From contig NC_058191.1 in the NCBI RefSeq assembly GCF_907165205.1, positions 28,104,064-28,168,063 of the forward strand: a stretch of DNA of 64,000 nt, written 5' to 3'. Below the pieces are notes generated by a model, which worked only from the letters and a program-made list of their open reading frames with translations, made no database searches and had not been told where the DNA came from. The DNA comes from Coccinella septempunctata. Lineage: Eukaryota > Arthropoda > Insecta > Coleoptera > Coccinellidae. Shown piece after piece: positions 1 through 9,733 of this stretch (positions are counted from its first letter, which is position 1; the number at the start of each line of letters is the position of its first letter). Both the position numbers and the translations under genes were made by a program.

Positions 1-120
1 GCCATGATGTTTCCCCATTTCATGCCATTTTTACGACGATTGTTGGAATGTTCGAACAAGAAGATTGTGATGCCCATTGTGAAAAAATTCGTGAATGAAT
101 TAGACGAATTTTATTGGTGA
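1..120 (+). other. Open frame running in from the window edge, unrecognised
   Basis: Frame 1 is open from the first base for 39 codons and stops at TGA 118-120. The encoded piece contains PHFMPFLRRLLECSNKK and ends in ELDEFYW. I do not recognise it. It could be the end of a host exon or part of a transposon. Thirty-nine codons is short enough to occur by chance in AT-rich DNA, so this is only a flag for whoever has the upstream sequence. Confidence 0.15.
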
Positions 121-289
121 GATTTTGAAGTATTATTCTATTTTTTACATTTGAGTCCTAAATCTCTTCTGTCAGTTGGTATCGAAATGAGCCATTTCAT
201 AAAATCGTATAAGTTACTAAAAAATAATGAGAACAATTCGGCAATCCTAAGTTCCTATTTTCATTACCATGTAAATATCGAACGAGCCA

Positions 290-523
290 ATATCCTAAAC
301 GAAACCACATGGTCGAATCAGGAGATAAGTTTTTTCCCTTTGTTTTGCGATAATTCAGCTAACAAACGGTCTAGGGTCGTATTAGGATCTATTTCAGTTA
401 TCATTTTCAATTTTTCTTCAACTTTGTCAGTTTTGTATAGGGGATTTTTGAAAAAAAGAAAAGCTTCATTTTGACCAGTTCTACCTTCTGTTGAAATAAA
501 GCCTCACCTTCAAATACACCCTG
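290..523 (+). repeat. Right half of a CAGGGTG-type MITE (same family as 14331-14769)
   Basis: The segment matches the right half of the element at 14331-14769: both contain GCTAACAAAYGGTCTAGGGT, GTCGTATTAG and TTCATTTTGACCAGTTCTAC, and both end in a CACCCTG-like terminus (here 517-523). The left half and left terminus are missing, so this is a 5'-truncated copy. The expected TA after the terminus reads TT. Confidence 0.6.
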
Positions 524-1237
524 TTTTTATTATGCGTTCAGCCGCATAGAGAAACGTTTGAATTTTATGATTGGCGCATAGAGACATGCCAAAATTTTGT
601 GTTTGGCGCAACTCTTCAATATTTGCGTGGGGAAAGTACTACTTTCCAAACGTCAATGCGTGTGGAAAGTAATACTTTCGAAACGCTAGTAGGGAATAAA
701 AAAAATTCTAAAATTGGTCGATAAAATGTATTTTCAGGGTCTCATTTCATGTTCATATAATTTAAAAAAAAATATTTTCCTTAGGTATGTGTCTCCATTT
801 TTGAGTTTCGAAGCAAATTTCACTGCAAGAATATGGATCAATTTTACAGGGCTGTCAGATATCACAAATATTTCCGTTATTATTCCTCATCCTCATCGAT
901 TGAATGCATGTATGTACCTATTTAAATACTCTCCTTCATTCTCTGATATTACTAGATTTCGTTCAAGTTGTAACCCGACTATTTGTGAAGAGGATTTCGT
1001 CTTCTTGTTCTTCCTCAGGTGCCTATCCGTTTCGGATGTTGGCTACTGGCATGCCTATTTTGATCTTGTTTGCTGCTGCCGGGAAAAGTCCTGTGATGGT
1101 AAAAGAGAAGAAGTACTTTCTCAGGCTGTGAAGAGACATACATTTCAGTTAAATTTTTCCGAAAAAGTTTTTTCATCGAAGTGTAATTATAGAAATGAAA
1201 TTCGCCTGTCCATTACTTATCCTGGTGATCTGAAGTT
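524..1237. other. No supported feature
   Basis: A 176-codon open frame starts at 714, but its composition is that of translated AT-rich non-coding DNA (many F, S, I, N) and I see no domain. Two similar phrases, GGAAAGTACTACTTTCCAAA and GGAAAGTAATACTTTCGAAA, lie close together at 631-682 and form small imperfect palindromes. Confidence 0.3.
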
Positions 1238-1627
1238 GTGGTAAAAGCAACTAATTCGTCAAACGCCACCAAAACCTGTCAACATCGACCCATTCCTATT
1301 GAAGAACACTTCATCATGTTGTGTTACGGACGCAATTATTTACAGCTCATTAACAAACCGTCAACAAGATTATCTGAAAGAAAAATACCATTATCTATTT
1401 CAATGCCTATCGATACAGTGACGAGTTGATCGCATTTTTGCTAGCGTAGCGGTAGATGAATGTGATACATTCCCGGGAATGATACCGTCAGACGTAACAC
1501 CTATAGCAGTTACTCCATCCAGCGTCCCAACAACCGTATCTGTTATCCATCAAGAACGGCAGATACGTCCTCTGCAGCGGGTCATTCTGGCTGTCTTCGA
1601 TACCAACGAACGGAATCCGTGGAATTA
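1238..1627 (+). other. Possible decayed coding stretch, unrecognised
   Basis: A 63-codon frame from ATG 1238 to TGA 1429 is followed at once, in another frame, by an open stretch from about 1421 to TAA 1627 that contains VDECDTFPGMIPSDVTPIAV and ends in FDTNERNPWN. The second part is rich in P, V, T and charged residues and is less AT-biased than its surroundings. The two together could be one reading frame broken by a +1/-1 shift. I know of no family that fits. It may be an old transposon or a host exon. Confidence 0.2.
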
Positions 1628-3077
1628 ATGATCTGAACATATTAAGACGATGAATAAGGCCATGCCGGAAGTTCGGTCATTTTTGTCAAACGCCAAGCTC
1701 ATCTCGATGAGCGCTTGTTGTCGTTTATAAATAAAACGACTAATAATAGAGCCGGAACAAAGGAGAGCCGTTCTGCGTCTTCGAAGAACCGAAGTATGTG
1801 ATGAAATGTGGGTCTCTTGTTTTGTCGAATGCACACTCGGTGACATTTTAATGCTCTTCGTAATGTATATTTAGAAAATCCGATTTTCCTGATTCCGTTT
1901 GATATGCTGTAACCATGGAGATATTATAGGTAGAGGAAACCAGGTTCTCAAAGGATATTCATTCAAAACTGTGAGACGGTAACATTTTGAAAGAGTGAAA
2001 AGGAATTTTTAGGGTAGGTAGATTTAGTCTAAGATATGATACGATTGAGTTCATTAATGGACCAAATCCAGAGGTCAGTCTCTAGAAGAGTGATCTCTTC
2101 GGTTATTAATTTAAACAAGCGCACAGAAGCTCCTAGCCCACGTTGGTGCACTCAATTTCAACTAAGATTTATTCACTATGCAAGGCCCTTCTGACTCTGG
2201 TATTTCTCAAAACTTAATATGTTTGACTGTTAAAATACACTTCATATCCGTCTTTGAATACGAGAATTAGCACTTCAACGCCTGAGGACTACTTACTTCC
2301 AGGGCCGGCGTCAGCATTGGTATATAGTATATCGTATAGAAGTATAGCACCTCCATATCCTTATTTTTCCAAAACATGAAGAAATCATGAAATGAATTTG
2401 TGTCTTCGATACGAGGAGCATCTAGAAATATATTATAAATTGAAGCATGAACATGTTCATGCTTCTACTTCTTTCAACTAGACTGCAGTCTAGTTAACCA
2501 TAATGACATATTTCGATAAGATGAATGATGATGAGACGGACTTTTCTCCTCAAGAATGATAGTTGAAAATACATCCATTTGATAACCCAAAATTCGAGTT
2601 CGATTTTATACCAATCGTTTATATTAATTTCTCTGTTATGATTTTGTTGAGAACGTTTTGTCCTTACAAATCTTTCTTTATATCACAAAGGCTTCCGGGA
2701 TAGAGCTCATATGGATCAAATATTGCATGACCCATGCTCTCTTCAGAAAGGAAGTGTTCCATTTTTGGGGCGGACATTTATTCATTGGTCCATTGGTGTA
2801 TCCCGTTACCGAGAATAAATCTACAAAAAGACTCAAAAACAAAACTATCGGTGCGATCAAACTTATAATTTCTTAGGGCTACTTGCGATTGTGAGCCCTC
2901 CTGTGACTGGAGAGACCCAACCGTGACCTACAGATCCTTCCACGCTCCGGGCATGGATAGTCACCAACCAGATCTGGCAGCCGCTGTATTCTTCTCGAGT
3001 CTCCATTATAACTATGGACCAAGGACCTCCACTGTGATCTGTCTAAAGCTGGTTGTTCCCAGTTATGGTTGACATTA
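1628..3077. other. No supported feature
   Basis: AT-rich DNA with only short chance frames. The stretch 2880-3050 is GC-richer and has the phrase GACTGGAGAGACCCAACCGT, which has the look of old LINE coding sequence, but I could not recover a readable domain from it. Confidence 0.3.
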
Positions 3078-4449
3078 AAGGTCAGTTCATATTATCCGTC
3101 CGTCTCAGTTCAGTTCAGCTCAGTCAAAATATCTTTCAATGTGTTTTATATGGACTAATTCATACTATCCGTCTCCGACCCTTCAGCACCTATCGGCACG
3201 CTTACGACCGTCCGGCGGTATTCTTCCAGAGAATATTGTGCGGATGGACTGAAGGGCGTGGTTGGACTGAATGAGACTGAACGTATAATATGAATAAGCA
3301 ACCGCTCAGTTCAGCTCAGTCAATCGAGGGTTTTTCCTTTGTTGTGATAGCTTCTTTGAACTTTTTTTTGTATTAATTGCGAAATTTTTCACAGTATACA
3401 GGATGATTCATAACTATTGGGACATAGGCTAAGGGCAGATTGTTTGGACCAAAATATGGCGATAGGACCAAATATACCTCAATGAAATATTGCTGTGCAA
3501 AAAAGATAGAGGGCGTTGAAGTTGATTTTTTTTTCGTTTTTTACTAATAATTTAACTGTATATTTTTTCATCCGTTTTTAAGAAAAACACAATTGAACAG
3601 TTCAGAGCATCGGAAGGGGATTTGAAGTAACGACTTATTTATTTTATTTATTTATTTCGACGATAAAGCATAATTAAAAACAATGTAACATAAAAAGAAT
3701 AAACTTTAATTAAATGTTCTGCGTGTCCTCCCCCTACTTCTATGCATTTTCTAAATCTTTCAATAAAGGACTTTCGAACTTTGAAGAAAATATTATTCTC
3801 TCCCCTTATAAAAAATTCAACTTTAAAGCCCTCTATCTTTTTCCGCAGCAATATTTTATTGAGGTATATTTGGTCCTATCGCCATATTTTGGTCCAAACA
3901 ATCTGCCCTTAGCCCATGTCTCAATATGAATCACCCTGTATAATCGAAATGATATCCTGTTCATTCTAAAATAGCCATGATGTGTGGACCAATTTTTTTT
4001 TATAATGTCCAATATTCACCTTCAACTTTCCTCTTTTCAAATATTGGTTAGACACCCAATCTTTTTACCGACTTTTTGTTCCTCTTCATCTTCGTCTGAC
4101 AATAATGCAAAACCACATCATTCATTCAGGCGTAATTGCAGCAATTTTATTTTCAGCAGAAGTTGAAGGGTTTACGTCCTATGAGATAGGGCACGTAAGA
4201 GAAACAACGAAAATAATAATACTGATAATTTAACAATATTTTTAGGGTCCTTCTTGTACTGTTTTGATCAAAATGAAAGGCTTCATGTGTCAAGTGCTGG
4301 TCGATTCGAATGCAACCGAAGATTCACGACACACGAAGCGGAAGGTGACTGAGACAATCGTGACTGATAATATGAACGCAACCTCCGTCAACGGCTAATG
4401 ATCCTTCCGCCGGCCTGAACTGAGCGGAACGTATAATATGAATCGACCT
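3078..4449. mobile_element. Composite DNA transposon, about 1.37 kb, with inverted ends
   Basis: The left end reads AGGTCAGTTCATATTATCCG and the right end, read on the other strand, AGGTCGATTCATATTATACG. Both are followed by CTCAGTTCAG-type sequence. A TTAA is present at both outer borders (left at 3074-3077, right at 4449 onward), which would fit a four-base target duplication. Further copies of the end motif lie inside (about 3150-3300) in both orientations, so the left part may be a smaller element of the same family. The element contains the MITE at 3399-3938. No transposase is visible, so it is non-autonomous. Its right end abuts the LINE relic that starts at 4452. Confidence 0.5.
3399..3938. 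mobile_element. 540-bp MITE with long inverted repeats, CAGGRTG termini
   Basis: The ends are CAGGATGATTCATAACTATT and, on the other strand, CAGGGTGATTCATATTGAGA, continuing as inverted arms of roughly 130 bp that share GGGCAGATTGTTTGG and ATGGCGATAGGACCAAATAT. TATA stands on both sides (3395-3398, 3939-3942), consistent with a TA target duplication of the Tc1/mariner type. A 71-codon frame inside it is simply the right arm read through. It has no coding capacity of its own. Confidence 0.8.
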
Positions 4450-4451
4450 TA

Positions 4452-4911
4452 ACTGATTTTAGTGATTGATGCAGTATATCCTTAAACCGTTTATACTGGC
4501 CTCCTGGTTTCCGAGCTCCCTCTGTGAATTCGCCATACAGAGCTGTTTGGGGAGTCTTGTGTCTTGCATCCTCAGAATGTGGTGGCTCCATCTGAGTCGG
4601 GCCCTCGTTACTTGAGTCTCAATTATTATAGAACTTGAGCGCTGCAAAACTTCTGCATTTGAAACTTTGTGGAACCATCTGATGTGCCTTATTCGTCTTA
4701 AATAATGTTGTTGCGTTTGTTCAAGCTGTTTAATATGCCGCCTGTAGGGCGTCCAGCTTTCGCTTCCGTAAAGAAGCGTTGGGAGGACCACTGCTTTGTA
4801 AAACAGCTGTCTTGGTCTTCAGATTCAGGTCGTGATTTTGCAACACTCTGTCCTTTAGCTTCCAGAATGCCCGTGATGCCGAATTGATACGGTTGTGTAT
4901 TTCCATGTCCA
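4452..4911 (-). pseudogene. LINE reverse transcriptase, C-terminal part (relic, piece 1)
   Basis: Read on the minus strand this is the end of a non-LTR retrotransposon ORF2 after the catalytic core. Recognisable phrases in order are MEIHNRINSASRAFWKLKDR, VLPTLLYGSESWTPYRRHIK, LRWSHHILRM and LYGEFTEGARKPGGQYKRFK, as in many animal endonuclease/reverse transcriptase LINEs. At least two frame changes are needed to read through, so it is dead. The preceding part of the same domain lies at 6160-6600, beyond an inserted element. The clade (CR1, RTE, I or other) was not resolved. The 3' end is lost where the composite element at 3078-4449 begins. Confidence 0.8.
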
Positions 4912-4938
4912 GGTTAGGTTAGGTTAGGTTAGGTTAGG
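4912..4938 (+). repeat. Telomere-type repeat (GGTTA)5GG, left flank of the insertion
   Basis: Five perfect GGTTA units plus GG. This is the canonical arthropod telomere repeat TTAGG. It sits exactly between the interrupted LINE and the SART/TRAS-like insertion, with a matching tract at the other end of the insertion (6144-6159). Confidence 0.9.
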
Positions 4939-6143
4939 CTAAGTTCCCGTGCGATGGTCATCACCTTGTCGTGGTGCACGGGCTTAAGTAATTGCGAGAA
5001 ATCTCAAGACTTGTTTTGAGGGGAGCAATAAAAACTAAGAATGACCAACAACAACAGGAAGTAACTATGACTTTCTGGCTCCCAGAGTTTATGAATTCAT
5101 GGACTCGGGGCAGACCCAGAGAGTATTGTTAGTACTTCACTGTTGTAGTCCTATCTCTGATGAGTTCCCCACTACAAAGCTTTCTATGTTACAGGAAACA
5201 GCGAAACCGACAGTGGGAAACAAAGAAGAGGACTTCCCACCGAAGAGAAGAAACAGGATCAACTTCGAAATTTGATGGGGAGTAACTATGGCTTAAGTGG
5301 CCCCTGAAATCTAAGGACTTCAGGTAGACCCACGGAGCAATGTTAGTGCTTTCCATCACAATATCCCGAACCCAAAATCCTTCTACTCCAAGGGCTAAAG
5401 TCTAGGCATTCTGCCGGAGACAGAGCTATCGAGAAAAGGCTTCGGAGAGTTCGCAGGAGGAAGTGGCGTGGTTAACTATGGCTTCTTTGGCCCTTCTAGT
5501 CCGCGGACAAGAGGTAGACCCAAGAAGTACCGTTAGTACCACCTGCAAGAAGCAACTATGACTCTCTTGGCACTTCGAGTCCACGGACACAGGGAAGACC
5601 CAAGGAGTAATGTTAGCGCTTCGAATCAGAACTACGACTTGTCTATCCCGGAGGGAATCCGAGCGTGGCCGCAACCCCCCTCGGAACCACGGGCTTGGCA
5701 TTGATCGTGGTTATAAGTCAGAGAGACTATTGCCCACTTGGCCCTCCGGTCCCGGAGGAGACCCAAGGGGTACCGTTAATGTCTGACAGACACCACAACC
5801 CCACTGCGCAATCCTCCGCCACAAGCTTCTTCTTGCGGGGGCTGTAAACTGTGAGAGCGTAAGGCGAGGTCTTCGCTCCCCCCCGATCCCTACTTCCAAG
5901 GGGGGTAAGGAGGGATATGCGCACCACGCTGCAACCCGTACATACCAATCGCCTTGGTCGAGACGGAGTTGTCCTGGAACACAGCAACTTAGTCGTACGG
6001 GTCAGCGTCCCTGAGACCCCCGACTATGTTGTTGAGGAGGGGGTTTTGGTGGGTGAGAGCCCCACACGAATCCGCAGCATTGCACCGTCCGCTGTGGAGA
6101 AGCCGGTACCGGTTTCCCCCTACCTCGTGGGCAAAAAAAAAAA
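4939..6143 (+). mobile_element. 3' end of a telomere-targeting (SART/TRAS-like) non-LTR retrotransposon
   Basis: A 1.2 kb insertion, much GC-richer than its surroundings, that ends in a run of 11 A (6133-6143) and is flanked on both sides by (GGTTA)n. Near its left edge it carries GTGCGATGGTCATCACC and CTTGTCGTGG, phrases typical of the 3' untranslated regions of SART/TRAS/R1-group elements as I remember them. It contains degenerate tandem units (next entry) and no readable RT or endonuclease, so it is a 5'-truncated copy holding only 3' UTR or the ORF end. The poly(A) plus TTAGG-type target is what is known for the Bombyx TRAS and SART families. An alternative is some other poly(A) retrotransposon that entered a chance (GGTTA) site. 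Confidence 0.6.
5060..5810 (+). repeat. Five degenerate repeat units inside the SART/TRAS-like insertion
   Basis: Units begin near 5060, 5281, 5471, 5551 and 5721. Each opens with a form of GTAACTATGRCTT, continues with TTGGC and a CACGGACAC/GCGGACAAG-like segment, then RGTAGACCCAAGGAGTA and TGTTAGTRCTT. Spacing varies from about 80 to 220 bp because intervening sequence differs. They look like a diverged array in a retrotransposon 3' UTR. Confidence 0.65.
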
Positions 6144-6159
6144 GGTTAGGTTAGGTTAG
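6144..6159 (+). repeat. Telomere-type repeat, right flank of the insertion
   Basis: Three GGTTA units plus a final G, directly after the poly(A) run and directly before the resumed LINE sequence (CCCTGGTATTAATG). With the tract at 4912-4938 it brackets the insertion. Confidence 0.9.
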
Positions 6160-6600
6160 CCCTGGTATTAATGAAGCTTCCCAAGTATTTGAACTGCTCG
6201 AACTGTTCTAGAGTTTCATTCTCCAGGCTGATATGTGTTTGAAGGCTTTCTGGGGAGTCCCCCCTGGTAAGTCACCAGGATTTTGGTTTTGTCGATATTG
6301 AGCTTCGTATATATGTGTTTATAGGTGTTCAACATCATCTGTAAGTCCGCAGTCGTCTGCATATTGAAGTTCCGTGATGAACTGAGGTGCTTCAGGAACA
6401 GGCCTCCATAAAATCTGAATCTTATTCCAACACCTCTTACAGGCATACTCATGTAAGCAATTATCGAGACAGCTATGGCAAAAATATTGAACAGTAAAGG
6501 CGATAACATGCAGCCTTGTTTTATTCCAGAGTTGGTTAAGAAATTGTCGCTTGTAGAGCCATTATGCTGACGTAGGACAGTAGCTGCTATAAATATAGGT
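6160..6600 (-). pseudogene. LINE reverse transcriptase, central part (relic, piece 2)
   Basis: On the minus strand this reads SGIKQGCMLSPLLFNIF, the RT motif just before the catalytic box, then GVGIRFRFYGG, DLQMMLNTYKHIYTKLNIDK, ISLENETLEQFEQFKYLGSF and INTRA. The catalytic F/YADD box itself is scrambled (MQTTADLQM). The reading continues directly into NLDMEIHNRINSAS at 4911 once the insertion is removed, so pieces 1 and 2 are one LINE. Frame breaks make it non-functional. Confidence 0.85.
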
Positions 6601-7495
6601 GCCCTGAATGCTATAGGTATTTATATGACCCTTGGTATAGTTTTTGGTTGAGGTGTACACAAGGAAGCTGGTTGGTTCCTTCTATATTTAAATCATTTTT
6701 CGATTGTTGAGACGTTATGTGTATATTGCATCAATTCTCCTGAAATTATCAACGGTGATTTCTGAGCCTGAGAAGATACGTGGGAAAGAATTTACCCTAA
6801 ACTACCGTTTTGTTCAAACAATATTCAAAGGTTGTTGATTCAGCGAATCTTACAGTGCCGACCCAACAACAACAATTCTTCGGGAAGTAAAGGTGCAAGA
6901 TTCCGGTAGAACGGTTCCAAAACGAAACTCACAATCGATAATTCCATCGATGATCTCGAGAAACCGGATTTGAGGAAGTCACAAGACGTTGGCTGGTCCT
7001 TCGAGACGGAAGGAGAAGACGTTCCCACGCCAAACAATGCCGAAGATTCCTTTCAATAAACTTGCACATTGCGTTGTCCTCTTTCCATCGACGCAACAAC
7101 CGCCCATATATTTTCTATAGAAATAGTCAGTCCCGTTCGTTGCGCGATTTATTGTTATGTAATGCGTCTTCGGTAATATCTCCAAGAAGTCTTTCTTGCC
7201 TGGGGTCGAGGATTCTTAACTTTGTTGTCGGATCGAATGGCTGAATGGGATATCGGGGTGGTACTCCCCCTGATACTGCAGATATGAGGATCTGAATAGG
7301 AGGCATTTTATTGAATCTTTAATAGGTTTTTTAATCCTTTCATGGATTCGGGATTAGGGCGCATCAAATTGAAATTTTTTTCATTGGAACCTGAATCGAA
7401 ATGTCCCACATAATTTTCGGATTTCTTTTATGGAGAAAAATTTTGAAATATAATGTTCCTAAAATTAAAAGCTGCTTGTTTTTCATATTTCATAT
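6601..7495. other. No supported feature
   Basis: Probably the 5' continuation of the LINE relic at first, then AT-rich DNA. Short frames on both strands near 6840-7240 overlap each other and show no domain. Confidence 0.3.
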
Positions 7496-7497
7496 TA

Positions 7498-8013
7498 CAG
7501 GATGAGTCGTAGAGTCGTACAAATATTTTAACAGTGGATTATTTAGGTCGAAAGAAATACTTTTTTCTCATATCATTTTTTCCGAATCAGCTCGGTTGAA
7601 AAGTTACAGGCTGTTGAAAAACCATAAAAAAATGTCTCTCAAACGGTTTTATCGAATGAAATGAATTTCGGAATATAGTTTTTCACTTATTTGATTAATC
7701 TTTTTCGAACACAAGATATCACCCACGTCTGCCAGTTTCCTCATTACGTATAATGCGCCATTTTTGAGTAATTTGATGTTCAAAAATTAAAAAGTGTCGG
7801 TGAAATTTGAAAATTTGTGTGCTTTGGCTGGATACAACTCTAAAAGATCAACACTCACAGATGTTGCTAGTTATTCTGAAAGTTATTTTGTTTTTCTAGG
7901 GGTGGCACAGCTCATTATGAAAACTTAAAATGGCTATATCTTTTTATCAGTGCCGAATCGAAAGAAATGATATAGGAAAAAAGTTTTTCTTTTGAGCTCA
8001 AGAATTTACTGTT
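7498..8013. mobile_element. Truncated MITE of the CAGGRTGAGTC family (relative of 62942-63627)
   Basis: It starts with CAGGATGAGTCGTAGAGTCG after TA and shares with 62942-63627 the blocks AAATATTTTAACAGT, ATCACCCACG, GGGGTGGCACAGCTCATTAT (interior, inverted between the two copies) and AGAATYTACTGTT near the right end. The last 30-40 bp of the right terminus are missing, so the copy is incomplete. Confidence 0.65.
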
Positions 8014-8372
8014 GCATACATGCATCTTCATAATGAAAATAATAATAAATGCGAAGGTACCTATTACCTATTGCTTCTAGTAGGCGTACAGAAGGCAGTG
8101 ACGAGGGTGCTTTTTCGAGCACAGGGCTGTTATGCTGTCTGGCAATAGAATTCACCGAAGGCTGCTCGGACCAGCGAATATTTCGTCGAAATCTTTTCAA
8201 AAGGGTTCTGACAATCACTCATTATAAATTTCTTCTTCGAATGAACTGATATTGTTAAAAAATCATCTGAGGAATAGAGCGTCTTATACAGCTGAGTATT
8301 ATCAGTATAGAACAAGAGGTTTCTACAAATATTCCATACCCGGACATTCCATACGGCTGGATCCTCACGTGA

Positions 8373-8445
8373 GCCCGGGTAGCTCGGTTGGGAGAGTACC
8401 TGACCGGTAGTCGGGGGGTCGTAGGTTCGAATCCTGCTCTGGGTG
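8373..8445 (+). repeat. tRNA-like domain, probable SINE head
   Basis: The sequence folds into a full cloverleaf: acceptor GCCCGGG with TCTGGGT (G-U pairs), D stem GCTC/GAGT, anticodon stem CCTGA/TCGGG with loop CCGGTAG, and T arm GTAGG-TTCGAAT-CCTGC. Box A-like TAGCTCGGTTGGGAGAG and box B GGTTCGAATCC are present. The loop anticodon would be GGT (Thr), but position 33 is C rather than the near-invariant U. That and the GGCATTTTTATCAG tail suggest a tRNA-derived SINE or pseudogene rather than a working tRNA gene. The minus-strand frame through it is a shadow. Confidence 0.65.
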
Positions 8446-9540
8446 GCATTTTTATCAGAATTCAATTCCTGTCTGCATGCCGCTAAAAACCTTCATTTCA
8501 TTATTATTACTATATAATCCTGATTCTCCCTATGTAAAGAAGTACCCCTCAGAAGCTCTGTGAGCTTGTACGAGTTCGGAGTTGTGTTCTGTGTAGGCTT
8601 TGTTGCTGTGTCCCTTCACGAAATTGATGTATTCGGACCAGGATTCACTTCCTTCATATTTACCGCATATATAGGTAGTGAAAATTATATCTGGCAAAAG
8701 AAATAACAGATATTGATTCTACAGGCTATAGATGTATGTACAGTAGTATGGTCCAATTATCTTACTTTGTGAAGTTATTCAAGACGCCCACTAAGATTTT
8801 GTACCAATTCACAATTTTTGCACTAAAAATTCAGCATAACTTGAAAACTGTCATCTTGATCAAATATGTTCATCCGTGAAAACCTAAAACTGAATATTAA
8901 TCAAAATCCATGGTACACAGGAAAGATTTGCGATGAAGATTATAGTTTTTAAGAATACATGATTTCACTGTGTGAAATATGGCCATCCTGTATACAAATT
9001 CTGCAGCACAGAAATCATGTTGAAAAAAATCACGCTATCTTGGTGTAGTACTCTCAATATCACTGCGTATATGAGTATCAAGAAAGTATTGCGTTCTCCG
9101 TTGCAACTTCAGGTCGAATCCTGTTAAATAATGGAACAATATAAACTTCCTCAATATCGTGTTGATATAACGGCCGCACAGTTCAGGCATGGGGTATTGT
9201 CACTTACTAATATAAATTAATATGACCGCAGGCTAGATATATTTCATTGTAAATTGAGTATGTAACACCCGGATATAGTTCTTTCGAAGGGATTACATCA
9301 TCGTCTATATTCACTCCGGTCTGTAACTTACCAGCTGGATTGATCTCGAATATTTCATGAGTGAACTAATGAACAATGCTGCTCGTCTGAAGAGAAGTCC
9401 ATTGAAAACTACAAGAAAGATTTCTATGGTAGAAAAAAATAAATTTGGAACAAAAATATATTTCTGAATAATCTCCTTCACATTTTACATTATTTGTGAA
9501 ATGCATTCTTTAAACAATTTCATATTCTCCTAGCAAGTGT
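8446..9540. other. No supported feature
   Basis: The first 100 bp may be SINE body. A stretch ending CATCCTGTATA (near 8983-8993) looks like a lone right terminus of a CAGGRTG-type MITE. Otherwise nothing is recognisable. Confidence 0.3.
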
Positions 9541-9723
9541 TTCGCTAACCTTTTACGGCCGTTTTCAATAAACCTATCTATTCATTTCTTCAGTTACTGA
9601 AGATAGAAAAACCATCTGATTTCGTTTCTATGATCCATCTGTAGATATATTTTAGAATAGTTTTCAATCGTCAGTAATTAAATCGATGGATAGATAGGTT
9701 TATTGAAAACGGCAGTTAGTGAA
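9541..9723. mobile_element. 183-bp foldback MITE
   Basis: Arms of about 45 bp face each other: the left contains CGTTTTCAATAAACCTATCT and the right its reverse complement, with GCTAACC at the left tip and GGCAGTTAGTGAA at the right. A second inner pair (CAGTTACTGAAGAT / ATCGTCAGTAATTA) extends the stem imperfectly. It ends 10 bp before mariner copy 1. No clear target duplication was seen. Confidence 0.7.
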
Positions 9724-9733
9724 TCATGAAATA

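Noticed and set aside
714..1244. 176-codon open frame on the plus strand
   Set aside because: Residue use is that of translated AT-rich DNA, with no domain, no codon-use contrast with the other frames, and no splice or promoter context.
3714..3929. 71-codon frame at the right side of a MITE
   Set aside because: It is the inverted arm of the MITE read through; the same arm in the other orientation gives no related protein.
5426..6159. Several overlapping frames inside the SART/TRAS-like insertion
   Set aside because: All six frames are fairly open because the segment is GC-rich. None shows RT, endonuclease or zinc-knuckle motifs.
8255..8449. Minus-strand frame over the tRNA-like region (RAGFEPTTPRLPVRYSPNR)
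   Set aside because: This peptide is the well-known reverse-strand shadow of tRNA-derived SINE heads and not a gene.
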